Assembly (NCBI GenBank): GCA_009786045.1
Contig: WQTY01000009.1
Location: 1-15,584 of the forward strand
Source: Pseudomonadota bacterium
Lineage (GTDB): Bacteria > Myxococcota_A > Bradymonadia > UBA4248
Direction: 5' to 3'
DNA length: 15,584 nucleotides
Shown here: one piece after another, positions 5,794 through 13,734 of the stretch
How the letters are laid out: every line of letters starts with the position of its first letter
Position numbering within the stretch: the stretch's first letter is position 1
Position numbers and translations under genes: made by a program
The notes under the pieces: generated by a model
What the model was told of the DNA's origin: nothing
The model's input: the letters and a program-made list of their open reading frames with translations, nothing else
The model's database searches: none

Positions 5794-8619
5794 CTACGAC
5801 AAAGGCTGCATATCCGCCCAGCGCTTGCCCACGCGCATATCTACCACCAGCGGCACGGAAAGCTCGACGGCCCCTTCCATCGCCCCGCGCAGTGCCTTGC
5901 CCGTGGCCTCGACCTCCGAGGCCGGAACCTCGACCAGCAGCTCGTCATGGACCTGAATCAGAAGGCGCCCGCCCAGCCCCAGTTCGCGCATGCGCGCATC
6001 AAAGCGCAGCATCGCCCGCTTTACAATATCCGACGCCGACCCCTGAATGGGCGTGTTTATCGCCACGCGCTCCCCAAAGGAACGCTCCATCCCGCGCTCG
6101 ACAAAAAGCTCAGGAATCGCGCGACGATGCCCCAAAATTGTCCGCACCTCGCCTGTTGCACGAGCCTGCGACAGCTGCGACTCAAAAAACGACGACAAGC
6201 CCCCAAACTGCGCGTGGAATTTTTCCAAGAACACGCGCGCCTCACTGAGAGAATACCCCGTCTCACGCGCAAGCTTCGATGCCCCCATGCCATAAAGAAT
6301 GCCAAAGTTAATCGTCTTCCCCACCTGGCGCTGCGGCGGCGTCACGTCTTCGAAGGGCACATCAAAAATGGCCGATGCCGTCCGCGCATGCACATCGACG
6401 CCATGCAGATAGGCCTCGCGCAGCATACGCTCCCCAGACAGGGCCGCTAGAATTCGAAGTTCAATCTGACTGTAGTCCGCACTCAGAAACATCCAGCCCT
6501 CACGCGCCACAAAGGCTCGCTTGATCTCACGGCCCAGTGCCTCCCGCGACGGAATATTCTGGAGGTTGGGGTCGGAGCTGCTAAGGCGGGTCGTTGCCGT
6601 CACGCAGGCATGAAAACGCGCATGAATGCGATGCGTCACCGGATCCGCCTGTTTCACCAGCGCCTCGCAATAGGTCGAACGAAGCTTGCTCAGAGCACGG
6701 TATTCCAGAATGAGGCCCGGCAAAGGATGCGCATCCGCCAGCGACTCAAGCGTCTCCTGATCCGTCGAATACCCATGCTGGCGCGACTTTTTGCGTGGCG
6801 GAACCAGACGAAGTTTGTCAAACAACACTTCGCCAACCTGCTTCGGACTGTTTAAGTTAAACGCCGCCCCTGCGTAGTCATGTGCCTGCGACTCAAGCGC
6901 CGACATCGATTCATCAAACCGCGCCGACAGCTGTTTCAATGCCTCTACATCGACCTCAACGCCATCGTACTCCATCCTTGCCAGAATCATCGTTAATGGC
7001 GAGTCCAGTGAGCGATAGACTTCACACAAGCCGTGATGCAAAAGCTCGCCTTCAAGGCGTTCCGAAAGCTGCTCGACAAATTGTGCCCACATTCCAACAG
7101 AGCGCGTTGCCTCATGAAGCGACACGGCTTCTGCAGAAACAGCCTTCTTGCCCGTGCCAAGCCACGTCTCCGGCAAAACTTCTGGCGCCTGACCAAGATA
7201 AAGCTCGGAGAGCGTTGAAAGCGCCGTCTTCTGTTCGGGATGGACCAGATATCCGGCCAGCTCCACATCAAAAAAATCCGAACTCTCGAATGCCATCTCA
7301 CGCACAAACGCATACTGTGCCAGCGGCTTTAGCCCATAGACGCACTTCCTGACTCCGGGCAGCGTCAGCAACATCTCAAAACGAGACACGCCATCCCGGC
7401 TCGAAATCGCACTTGCAAACAAGTCCCCCCTCATCCCCACAGGCACAAACAATCCTCGGCCCTGCACCGAAAGCGCAAAACCCAAAAGGCGCGGTGCCAC
7501 GGGCGATTCATCCGCCCAAACTGGCCACAGGCCAAATGCACCGCTGCGCCTGGCGGCTTCGACGATGTCGTCCACCTCCGATACCGACGAGGCCAAAGAT
7601 GTCACCCCTAAAGCGCGCACCAACCCCGGAGACACAACGGGTCTCGCCAATCCCCCCGGCGCCCCCTCCGATTGCCCCCCATCCAACGCCACGGGCACCC
7701 CGCTCAAATCCGCCAAACTCACCCCGTCATCTGCCGATGCCTCCAGCAATGCCTCTGGTCCAAGAATCTCCTTCATTAACCGCTGCAGCTCAAACTTCGA
7801 AAACAAACGCATCACCTGCGAGCGATCCGGTGACATGCCCGAAAACGACAACGTCACCGACACATCGCTGACAAGCTCAACGAGCTTCTTAGACAACGGC
7901 GCACAGGCCAGAAAAGCCTCCAGATTCGCACGCTGAGCAGGTTTTTTGATCCCCGCAAGGCTCGACATCAGCGTTTCCAAAGACCCATACTCGGCAATCA
8001 GTTTGCCCGCCGTCTTCTCGCCGATCCCCTTGCACCCCGGGATATTATCAGAGGCATCACCCGCCAGCGCCAAAACATCGGCCACTCGCGATGGCTCCAC
8101 CTGAAACCGGGACACCACATCCGCATAGGTGACATATGGCAACAACTTTGACTTCGACATCGCATCCAGCATCACCACAGAACCATCCATCTCGATGAGC
8201 TGCATCAGATCCTTGTCACTGCTGGCAATAATGACCTGCCATCCCCGCGCCCTCGCCTGGCGCGTCAAAGTCGCAATCACATCATCCGCCTCATAGCCCT
8301 GGGCATCATAAGACGGAATCCCAAGGGCATCGGTGATCTGACGAAAATACGGAAACTGCTGCACAAGCGCTTCCGGCGGGGCAGGACGATGCGCTTTGTA
8401 CTCGGGATAAAGTGCATGGCGGAACTTGGGACCACTGTGCTCATACGCCATCGCCACCGCATCCGCCGACGTTCGGCGAAGGACAGACAAAACCATGGAC
8501 GTGTAAAAATGCAGCCCGTTCGTCGGGAAACCCGAACTGTTGCTCATTGGCGGCGAGGCAAAATAAGCTCGAAACATATAGTTTGAAGCATCGAAAATGA
8601 CGATCTTACCCTCGTACAC
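5794..8619 (-). CDS. polA: DNA polymerase I, 3'-5' exonuclease residues lost
   Basis: This is a 941-aa protein, close to E. coli Pol I (928 aa). It fills gaps and removes RNA primers in replication and repair. The 5' nuclease domain is intact: FDASNYMFRAYFA at the start, GYEADDVIATL, ASSDKDLMQL and GDASDNIPG (near 187-195) with a GIGEKTA helix-hairpin-helix. The polymerase domain has motif A DYSQIELR (715-722), motif B RQVGKTINFGILYG (764-777) and motif C VHDE (890-893). The middle domain lacks proofreading residues: where DTE is expected the sequence reads GLWPVWADE, and the later Asn/Asp and Tyr/Asp motifs are also absent, as in Taq polymerase. GTG 8619 is chosen because GGAGG (8627-8631) lies 7 bases upstream; TTG 8643 is the longer alternative. 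The start overlaps the end of the TPR gene by 14 bases, suggesting coupled translation. Confidence 0.97.
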   Translation of the reverse strand: MYEGKIVIFDASNYMFRAYFASPPMSNSSGFPTNGLHFYTSMVLSVLRRTSADAVAMAYEHSGPKFRHALYPEYKAHRPAPPEALVQQFPYFRQITDALGIPSYDAQGYEADDVIATLTRQARARGWQVIIASSDKDLMQLIEMDGSVVMLDAMSKSKLLPYVTYADVVSRFQVEPSRVADVLALAGDASDNIPGCKGIGEKTAGKLIAEYGSLETLMSSLAGIKKPAQRANLEAFLACAPLSKKLVELVSDVSVTLSFSGMSPDRSQVMRLFSKFELQRLMKEILGPEALLEASADDGVSLADLSGVPVALDGGQSEGAPGGLARPVVSPGLVRALGVTSLASSVSEVDDIVEAARRSGAFGLWPVWADESPVAPRLLGFALSVQGRGLFVPVGMRGDLFASAISSRDGVSRFEMLLTLPGVRKCVYGLKPLAQYAFVREMAFESSDFFDVELAGYLVHPEQKTALSTLSELYLGQAPEVLPETWLGTGKKAVSAEAVSLHEATRSVGMWAQFVEQLSERLEGELLHHGLCEVYRSLDSPLTMILARMEYDGVEVDVEALKQLSARFDESMSALESQAHDYAGAAFNLNSPKQVGEVLFDKLRLVPPRKKSRQHGYSTDQETLESLADAHPLPGLILEYRALSKLRSTYCEALVKQADPVTHRIHARFHACVTATTRLSSSDPNLQNIPSREALGREIKRAFVAREGWMFLSADYSQIELRILAALSGERMLREAYLHGVDVHARTASAIFDVPFEDVTPPQRQVGKTINFGILYGMGASKLARETGYSLSEARVFLEKFHAQFGGLSSFFESQLSQARATGEVRTILGHRRAIPELFVERGMERSFGERVAINTPIQGSASDIVKRAMLRFDARMRELGLGGRLLIQVHDELLVEVPASEVEATGKALRGAMEGAVELSVPLVVDMRVGKRWADMQPLS

Positions 8620-10075
8620 CAGTCCGCCTCCAACACACTGCAACGAATACCAGTCCCAGCACCAACACTGAAGCGCTCAGCGGTACCTCTCTCCTGGAAG
8701 AGAGCGTACACCCACACCCAGACTTCTCTGTGCGCGCCCGTGCCCCCTCCGCTTCGTAAGCCTGAATCTCCGTCAGTATCTCCACCCCCCGGGATGGCCA
8801 AAGCCGACGTGTCTCCCTATCTGCCAACTCACACAAATCAGGCGCTGTCTCACATGCATCGCGATAAAACCGAACAGACGCATCCTTGCCGCGCTTGTCG
8901 CCAAATAAATAAAGTGTCACTGCCAGCGCCGCCAGAGCATTCCCGTTGGGCCGGGAAATTTTTGCATGCGCCGCTCTGCGCAGCACCGCTTCTGCATCTT
9001 CCAGCAAATTGCCCAGTGCATAGGCCAGCCCAAGGTCAACTGCAAAAGACGCATCACTCAACAACCTTTCATCCTGTATCCCCGTTAACAGAGACAAAGC
9101 CTCACGCTCCCGCGAACAACAATCATCCTCCTGGCCGGTGTGACACGTCAAAAATAATGCCTTCGTACACCCCTGCATCAGCAAAGATTTACCCAGCGCA
9201 TAATCGAAAGGTGCACGCATTTGTTCCGGGATCATCTCCCTCACACCGCGCAACAGCGACTCTGCCTGAGCATATTGCCCAAGCTGGTTGAGCGATACCG
9301 CCTTGTTCAAAACAAGCCCCACATCCCTGTAACGCTCGAACCCCTTGTCCGCCCAAACCACAGCTTCCTCATACCGCCCCATATCCATCAACCCGCTCAC
9401 CATATTCAGGTAGAGTACCGGACCGGGAACGCCTCCTTCGATCCCCTGCTGCGTCAACGCCAATGCCCTGTCATGTTGGCCACGCTCAAAAAAGTAACTC
9501 GTTGCAGCGGTCAACGACACAACATCAAGAGGATCCAACGCATATGCCGACAAAAAATATTCAGCAGCCTCTGCTCTGCGCCTGCTCTGCTGCAGGCGCT
9601 GACCCACCAGGCGCTGTAAGCTTGCATCCCCGGGATTGAGCCTGGCAGCGATAAAAGCCGTTTCCAGCGCCTCCGGGCTATCGAGGGCATCCCGCACAAT
9701 GGCTAAATTTTTCATGTTTTGCGCATCATCAGGGAGAAGCGCCATCACCCGGACATAACTCTCCTCTGCAAGCGCCATCGTCTCTCGATTCTGTCCATAA
9801 GCCGTCCCAAGAGCTGACCAAAAAACTGCCTCTTCAGGATGTGCCTGAGCCAAGGACTTTGCCAACACAATAACCTTTGGCCAATCCGATGCCTCGTATG
9901 CCGCAATCAGCTTCTCACGTGTCGCCTCCCCAGCGTCCTCCCCAGACACAGGCTGGCCAGAGGCTAACCCACCCAGAACGCCCACCATCAGACACATCGT
10001 CAGTACGGCCACCGACAACCCACGCAAGGCCCGTGTCTTCATACCCCAAACGATTCTCTGCCAATGACGGTTCAT
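8606..10075 (-). CDS. Exported TPR protein with MYXO-CTERM-like tail
   Basis: This is a 489-aa protein. The N-terminus has a signal peptide (basic start, then LSVAVLTMCLMVGVLGGLASG). Tetratricopeptide-like helical repeats follow over roughly residues 70-300 (for example FWSALGTAYGQNRETMALAE and YLNMVSGLMDMGRYEEAVVW) and again near 340-400. A CTKALFLTCHTGQEDDCC segment interrupts them and may form disulfides. The last 37 residues (bases 8609-8719) carry GCGC, a 16-residue hydrophobic span and a closing RRTGVRG, the layout of MYXO-CTERM sorting tails in myxobacteria. ATG 10075 has AAGGGG nine bases upstream. The longer frame from 10144 would place an intrinsic terminator inside the gene, so it is rejected. 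TPR proteins usually scaffold complexes; the partner is unknown. Its 3' end overlaps polA. Confidence 0.85.
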   Translation of the reverse strand: MNRHWQRIVWGMKTRALRGLSVAVLTMCLMVGVLGGLASGQPVSGEDAGEATREKLIAAYEASDWPKVIVLAKSLAQAHPEEAVFWSALGTAYGQNRETMALAEESYVRVMALLPDDAQNMKNLAIVRDALDSPEALETAFIAARLNPGDASLQRLVGQRLQQSRRRAEAAEYFLSAYALDPLDVVSLTAATSYFFERGQHDRALALTQQGIEGGVPGPVLYLNMVSGLMDMGRYEEAVVWADKGFERYRDVGLVLNKAVSLNQLGQYAQAESLLRGVREMIPEQMRAPFDYALGKSLLMQGCTKALFLTCHTGQEDDCCSREREALSLLTGIQDERLLSDASFAVDLGLAYALGNLLEDAEAVLRRAAHAKISRPNGNALAALAVTLYLFGDKRGKDASVRFYRDACETAPDLCELADRETRRLWPSRGVEILTEIQAYEAEGARARTEKSGCGCTLSSRREVPLSASVLVLGLVFVAVCWRRTGVRG

Positions 10076-10103
10076 GCCGTTTATCCCCTTCACGGAAAAC
10101 TCG

Positions 10104-10128
10104 AAAAAAAAAGCGCCGCAAGCGGCGC
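10104..10128 (-). terminator. Intrinsic terminator after the outer-membrane protein gene
   Basis: On the - strand GCGCCGC-TT-GCGGCGC (10128-10113) is followed directly by nine T (10112-10104). It lies 43 bases past the stop of the gene ending at 10172. It is only 28 bases before the TPR start, so TPR-polA transcription must either read through it or begin inside the upstream gene. Confidence 0.9.
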
Positions 10129-10171
10129 ACTGACAGATTCTCATGCCTGCTGGCCCAAAAGGGCCTGCGAG

Positions 10172-11629
10172 CTAGTACATCACCCTTATCCCTACAAACC
10201 AGTCCAGGTTCAGGGACTCTGTCCGCTTGATGCGATTGCCGACACGATCAAGTGCACCGCTGTACGTCGGATTGCGTTCCTCAAACAATGTCTCTGTCAC
10301 GACGCCATCTTTGCCACTGCCAGGCACCGGCGCACCAGTGTCTGGATCATACGTCACGCGATCCTTGCCGACCTTCGTAAAGGTGACAAAGTGATCCTGC
10401 ATGTAGCTTGCGGCAACGCCCGCACGAATCTGAATGTACTGAATCGGCTGGATAATCAGACTAAGCGACCCGCCAATCGTGGCAAAACCTTCATAGTCAA
10501 AAATACCATCCTCCTTGAGAGGACCACGATACAAACCATCCGCCATATCCCTGATATTCGACACCCCTGCATTCGACCACTTCTCGGCTACCCAGCCGCA
10601 GCCAGCACCAAGATTCGTCGCCGAATCTGCCTGATAGCAGCTGCCGGTCCCAAACGCATCCATCAGCTCACTGAAGTTGCGGCCTTCACCCGTGTACGTG
10701 AAGAAAGCACGAAGATCGATCTTGACCAAACGCTGGTAATCCAGCTTGAGGCTCTCATAGGGGATAAACTCGACACCCAAATCCACACGGCCCCAAAGCC
10801 CGGGATCCTTGCGCGCCTGATTATGGCCAAAATCCTTAAACACATCGCCTACGCCATGCGGCACACCAAATTGAAGGCCAATGTAGGGATCAACGAACTT
10901 ATAGCGGCGCGACGCTGCTACCGAAAAGATAAACTCATGAACGCCGCTGCCAACGCCGCTGTTGTCGATCGCACGCGCCTTCCCCGTCGGTGCCACATAG
11001 TCAAACGCCACCGTCATCGTCGAACGGCCCGTGTTGTTCTCCCAGGGACGCTCTGGAATAAAATGGCGCTCCGCGTTGTACGGACTCCAGGCAATACCAA
11101 ACTTTATATCGCCAAGACCGCTGCGTTCGCGGCCCTTGAGCGTCTCTCCGTCGTCGAGATCGAAAAACGAATATGGACGCGACTCCGACAGCGTCGATGG
11201 GCTAAACCATGACTTGCCCTTGTCTATCTGGTATTCGGGATTGTCACTGGTCGTGTCAAACTTATAGCTCTGCTGATCCGACAGGATGATCGGCAAAGTC
11301 ATTCGAAACTCCAAGTCGTGGAACAAACCCACCGCCAGGTCAATGTCGAGCGAGTTGACGACGCGCTCGTACTGCAGCTCATTGAGGAGGCGAGTACTGC
11401 TGCTGGCCGTATCATTATACTCACGCTTAAGTTTTGCCCACTCGTATTGCTGCTTGAACGCCGGCGTCAAAGCGATATCAAAGAGATTATCAACCTTTTG
11501 ATTCTCAAGATAAACATAATCGGCAGCATCCAAAACATCTGTAATCTCTGCAGCATGAGCACCGCTCAGGCCAAAGACCCCAAGAGACGTCATCAACATG
11601 GCCACCCTAAAAAAATTCTTTCGCACCAT
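10172..11629 (-). CDS. Putative outer-membrane beta-barrel protein
   Basis: This is a 485-aa protein. The signal peptide (MVRKNFFRVAMLMTSLGVFG) has a likely AHA cleavage site near residue 26. The mature part is rich in alternating aromatic/polar stretches typical of strands, such as RSTMTVAFDYVAPTGKAR, FIFSVAASRRYKFVDPYIGL and LSLIIQPIQYIQIRAGVAAS. It ends in an aromatic residue after a strand (LDWFVGIRVMY), as expected for Bam-inserted barrel proteins. The start is supported by AAGGAG five bases before ATG 11629. It appears to be a single-gene unit: its own terminator follows and a divergent intergenic region precedes it. No specific porin or transporter family is recognised, so substrate and role stay open. 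Confidence 0.82.
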   Translation of the reverse strand: MVRKNFFRVAMLMTSLGVFGLSGAHAAEITDVLDAADYVYLENQKVDNLFDIALTPAFKQQYEWAKLKREYNDTASSSTRLLNELQYERVVNSLDIDLAVGLFHDLEFRMTLPIILSDQQSYKFDTTSDNPEYQIDKGKSWFSPSTLSESRPYSFFDLDDGETLKGRERSGLGDIKFGIAWSPYNAERHFIPERPWENNTGRSTMTVAFDYVAPTGKARAIDNSGVGSGVHEFIFSVAASRRYKFVDPYIGLQFGVPHGVGDVFKDFGHNQARKDPGLWGRVDLGVEFIPYESLKLDYQRLVKIDLRAFFTYTGEGRNFSELMDAFGTGSCYQADSATNLGAGCGWVAEKWSNAGVSNIRDMADGLYRGPLKEDGIFDYEGFATIGGSLSLIIQPIQYIQIRAGVAASYMQDHFVTFTKVGKDRVTYDPDTGAPVPGSGKDGVVTETLFEERNPTYSGALDRVGNRIKRTESLNLDWFVGIRVMY

Positions 11630-12071
11630 TCTGTCTCCTTGAACACGCGATCACCGTCATGATGCCCGGCTCGCTTGATGTACATTACGATAACACGAAT
11701 CCACGCAAATTGGAAAAAACCAATGAACCAATGACTCACACGCGTTTTTTACCGTCGTGGCATCCATGCAAACTTTTCACCCGCAAGTCAATATCACAAC
11801 GACGATAAACACGCCAGTTTATGCTTTTAGTTAGTCGATCATAGAGCCCCATCCCGCCCAACCCCTCCAACCGCGAATCCTCCCCCGCGCTGCACAGCCA
11901 GCACCCCTGACCACGCCAAACAAAAGACCATAGCCGAACCCAATACATCAGCACTCCGAAAAACTCAACACTCGAATCTTGTCAACAATAACCATGCATT
12001 TGCAAATCCATCCAATGGGTAATATAACGCCTGAGGATGCGCGTGACGCGCTGCCATACTTGAGGGATCAT
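11630..12071. other. Divergent intergenic region with CCAAT-type repeats
   Basis: This 442-base gap separates the outer-membrane protein (-) from the zinc-ribbon protein (+). It contains ATTGG-AAAAAA-CCAAT (11709-11724), a tandem octamer AACCAATG x2 (11718-11733), ATAAAC-ACGCCA-GTTTAT (11805-11822) and the palindrome ATTTGCAAAT (11998-12007). On the - strand TTCCAA (11715-11710) and TATCGT (11692-11687) are spaced 17 bases, a weak promoter candidate for the barrel protein. Short frames here, including 72 aa on the - strand (11736-11954), show no recognisable protein character. Confidence 0.5.
11709..11733. promoter_or_regulatory. Candidate operator: inverted and tandem CCAAT boxes
   Basis: Three CCAAT pentamers lie within 25 bases, one inverted (ATTGG 11709-11713) and two in a perfect tandem of the octamer AACCAATG. 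They overlap the weak -35-like sequence TTCCAA of the outer-membrane protein gene, where a repressor would be expected to bind. The function is inferred from position and repetition only. Confidence 0.3.
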
Positions 12072-13697
12072 ATGCTGCTTACTTGCCATCGCTGTCAAAA
12101 TACATACGTCATCGACGATCAGCTCTACGCCCAGCAAGGCAGTGCGCTGTGCGAAAATTGCTACGAACCTCTGCAGCCAACCGCCAACCCGCAAAGTGGC
12201 TACTGGTCCCCGCCGCCAGCCCATTCCTACGCACAAGATGCACAATGGGGTCAGCCACCACCAAACGCCTACGCACAGGACGCACAATGGGGTCAGCCTC
12301 CCCCGCAAGCCTACGCGCAGGACGCACAATGGGGTCAGCCACCACCAAATGCCTACGCGCAGGACGCACAATGGGGACAACCCCCACAAAGCTATCCACA
12401 AAATGCACAGTGGGGACAAATGCCCGGCCACGAGCCACTGCCCACAGTCGCCATGATGGATCCTGTCATGCATTCCGCCCAGGCGGGCGGTGAGTGCACC
12501 GTCGCACTCGATCTGGACTCATTCGGCGCCAATGATGAAGCCCCAAAACAATCCCACTGGCCGCTCTCACACACACAACCCCAGGACAGCGCACAGGACG
12601 ATTGGAATGCCTGGAACGAAAGCCAGCACAATTCTCCTGCACCCTCCGCTCCAAAATCTCGCCCAAGTGCACCGCCAAAAGGGCAAATCACCGTCGGGCA
12701 GCCCCTGCCCGCAGGCGCAAGCGAAGGCATGACCCGGCAAATCGATATCCGTGACGTTCGGGCCATCTACGGCGACAAAGTCAACCCCATTAAAGAATTT
12801 TTCCGTTCAATCCCCACCGGCACGCTCATCATTGCCATCGCTTTCACGGCCGCCGCCATCGTTGCCTTCGCCGTCGCCACATACATCATTCACAAACCCG
12901 AAGAAACCCGGCGCATCGCTTCCAGCGACGGTGAAATCGTCGACGAAAACGCCCCTCCAAAACCCATGTCCTTCAGGGACGTCGTTCGCGATACCAAAAG
13001 AGCCATCCCTTCCATCAAACCGTTCGACGGCGATGACATAAACTCCGCCACCATCATCGGCATCTCAAAAGATGCCGGCATCCTCTACAATGCAAAAAAA
13101 GTTCTCGAACTCCAGGCCATCCAGACAGGCGGACAATTCAACGAAGCCCTCTACCAGATTGCACGGCAAGACACTGACAATGAGGATAAACCCATCGTCC
13201 TGCTCTTTGATGCCACGCTGCCCATGTCTGTAGCTTATCGGGCCATGTACTCACTCGGCCCCACAGGCCGGCAGATTCTCTTCGGAGGAACAACCACAAA
13301 CGGTATCACCGCCATCGAAATCATCCCCTTCGAATGGCCGGATCACGAAATGTTCATGTTCCCCACCTTCCCAAATGTCAACACAACCCTCAAAATCACA
13401 CGCACCGACCTCACCCTGAAACGCATCGGCAATAACCCACTCCCCCTGCTCGGCCAAACAGATGGCAGTGCTGCTGTCACCGAAATACGTGATGACGTCC
13501 TCGGTGGGAGAATTCTGTTCCAAAACCTGACCCCTGCTTTTGCTAAAATGCGTGCTGACCGGCAATCCACCCTAAAACTCATGCCCGATGGCGACGTTTC
13601 CATTGGGGACTTCCTCACCGTTGCCTTGCAGGTACGCGGCTCTGCCGACTACCCCAATGTCGAGAAACTCCTCCTCGACAAAGTCTCGCTGCGATAA
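12072..13697 (+). CDS. Zinc-ribbon, single-span membrane protein with ExbD-like domain
   Basis: This is a 541-aa protein. A four-Cys zinc ribbon opens it (C5, C8, C27, C30: CHRC and CENC). A low-complexity linker with five 13-14-residue repeats (AYAQDAQWGQPPP) covers about residues 53-119, followed by a Pro/Ser-rich stretch. One membrane span lies near 247-273 (TGTLIIAIAFTAAAIVAFAV). The outer region at about 325-430 resembles the periplasmic fold of ExbD/TolR (IGISKDAGILYNAKKVLEL, then KPIVLLFDATLPMSVAYRAMY). Zinc ribbon, linker, span and ExbD-like part recall myxobacterial motility and energy-coupling proteins such as AgmX/GltJ, but no GYF domain is seen. The frame is open back to 11979; ATG 12072 is chosen because GAGGG (12062-12066) precedes it and the ribbon is N-terminal in such proteins. 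It likely heads an operon with the kinase 37 bases downstream. Confidence 0.83.
   Translation: MLLTCHRCQNTYVIDDQLYAQQGSALCENCYEPLQPTANPQSGYWSPPPAHSYAQDAQWGQPPPNAYAQDAQWGQPPPQAYAQDAQWGQPPPNAYAQDAQWGQPPQSYPQNAQWGQMPGHEPLPTVAMMDPVMHSAQAGGECTVALDLDSFGANDEAPKQSHWPLSHTQPQDSAQDDWNAWNESQHNSPAPSAPKSRPSAPPKGQITVGQPLPAGASEGMTRQIDIRDVRAIYGDKVNPIKEFFRSIPTGTLIIAIAFTAAAIVAFAVATYIIHKPEETRRIASSDGEIVDENAPPKPMSFRDVVRDTKRAIPSIKPFDGDDINSATIIGISKDAGILYNAKKVLELQAIQTGGQFNEALYQIARQDTDNEDKPIVLLFDATLPMSVAYRAMYSLGPTGRQILFGGTTTNGITAIEIIPFEWPDHEMFMFPTFPNVNTTLKITRTDLTLKRIGNNPLPLLGQTDGSAAVTEIRDDVLGGRILFQNLTPAFAKMRADRQSTLKLMPDGDVSIGDFLTVALQVRGSADYPNVEKLLLDKVSLR
12228..12428 (+). repeat. In-frame 42-base tandem repeat, five units
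   Basis: Units begin at 12228, 12270, 12312, 12354 and 12393. The first three are 42 bases. The fourth is 39 because one Pro codon is missing, and the fifth is diverged and incomplete. Each encodes YAQDAQWGQPPPxA or a variant. The units are nearly identical in DNA, so slippage or recombination could change the copy number without breaking the frame. Confidence 0.9.
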
Positions 13698-13734
13698 CAA
13701 CACTTCATCACGACTCCCTCACAGCAGGTCCATC

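Noticed and set aside
10064..11212. Long + strand open frame (382 aa) opposite the outer-membrane protein gene
   Set aside because: It is antisense to a gene with a signal peptide, ribosome site and terminator, it crosses that terminator, and its protein shows no domain.
11736..11954. 72-aa - strand frame in the divergent intergenic region (possible start at 11948 after GGAG)
   Set aside because: The peptide is Trp/Arg/Cys-rich with no signal peptide or domain, and it fills what looks like promoter space. It cannot be excluded, but it is not supported.
12228..12428. Regular 42-base units as a CRISPR array
   Set aside because: The units are contiguous without spacers and encode an in-frame protein repeat.
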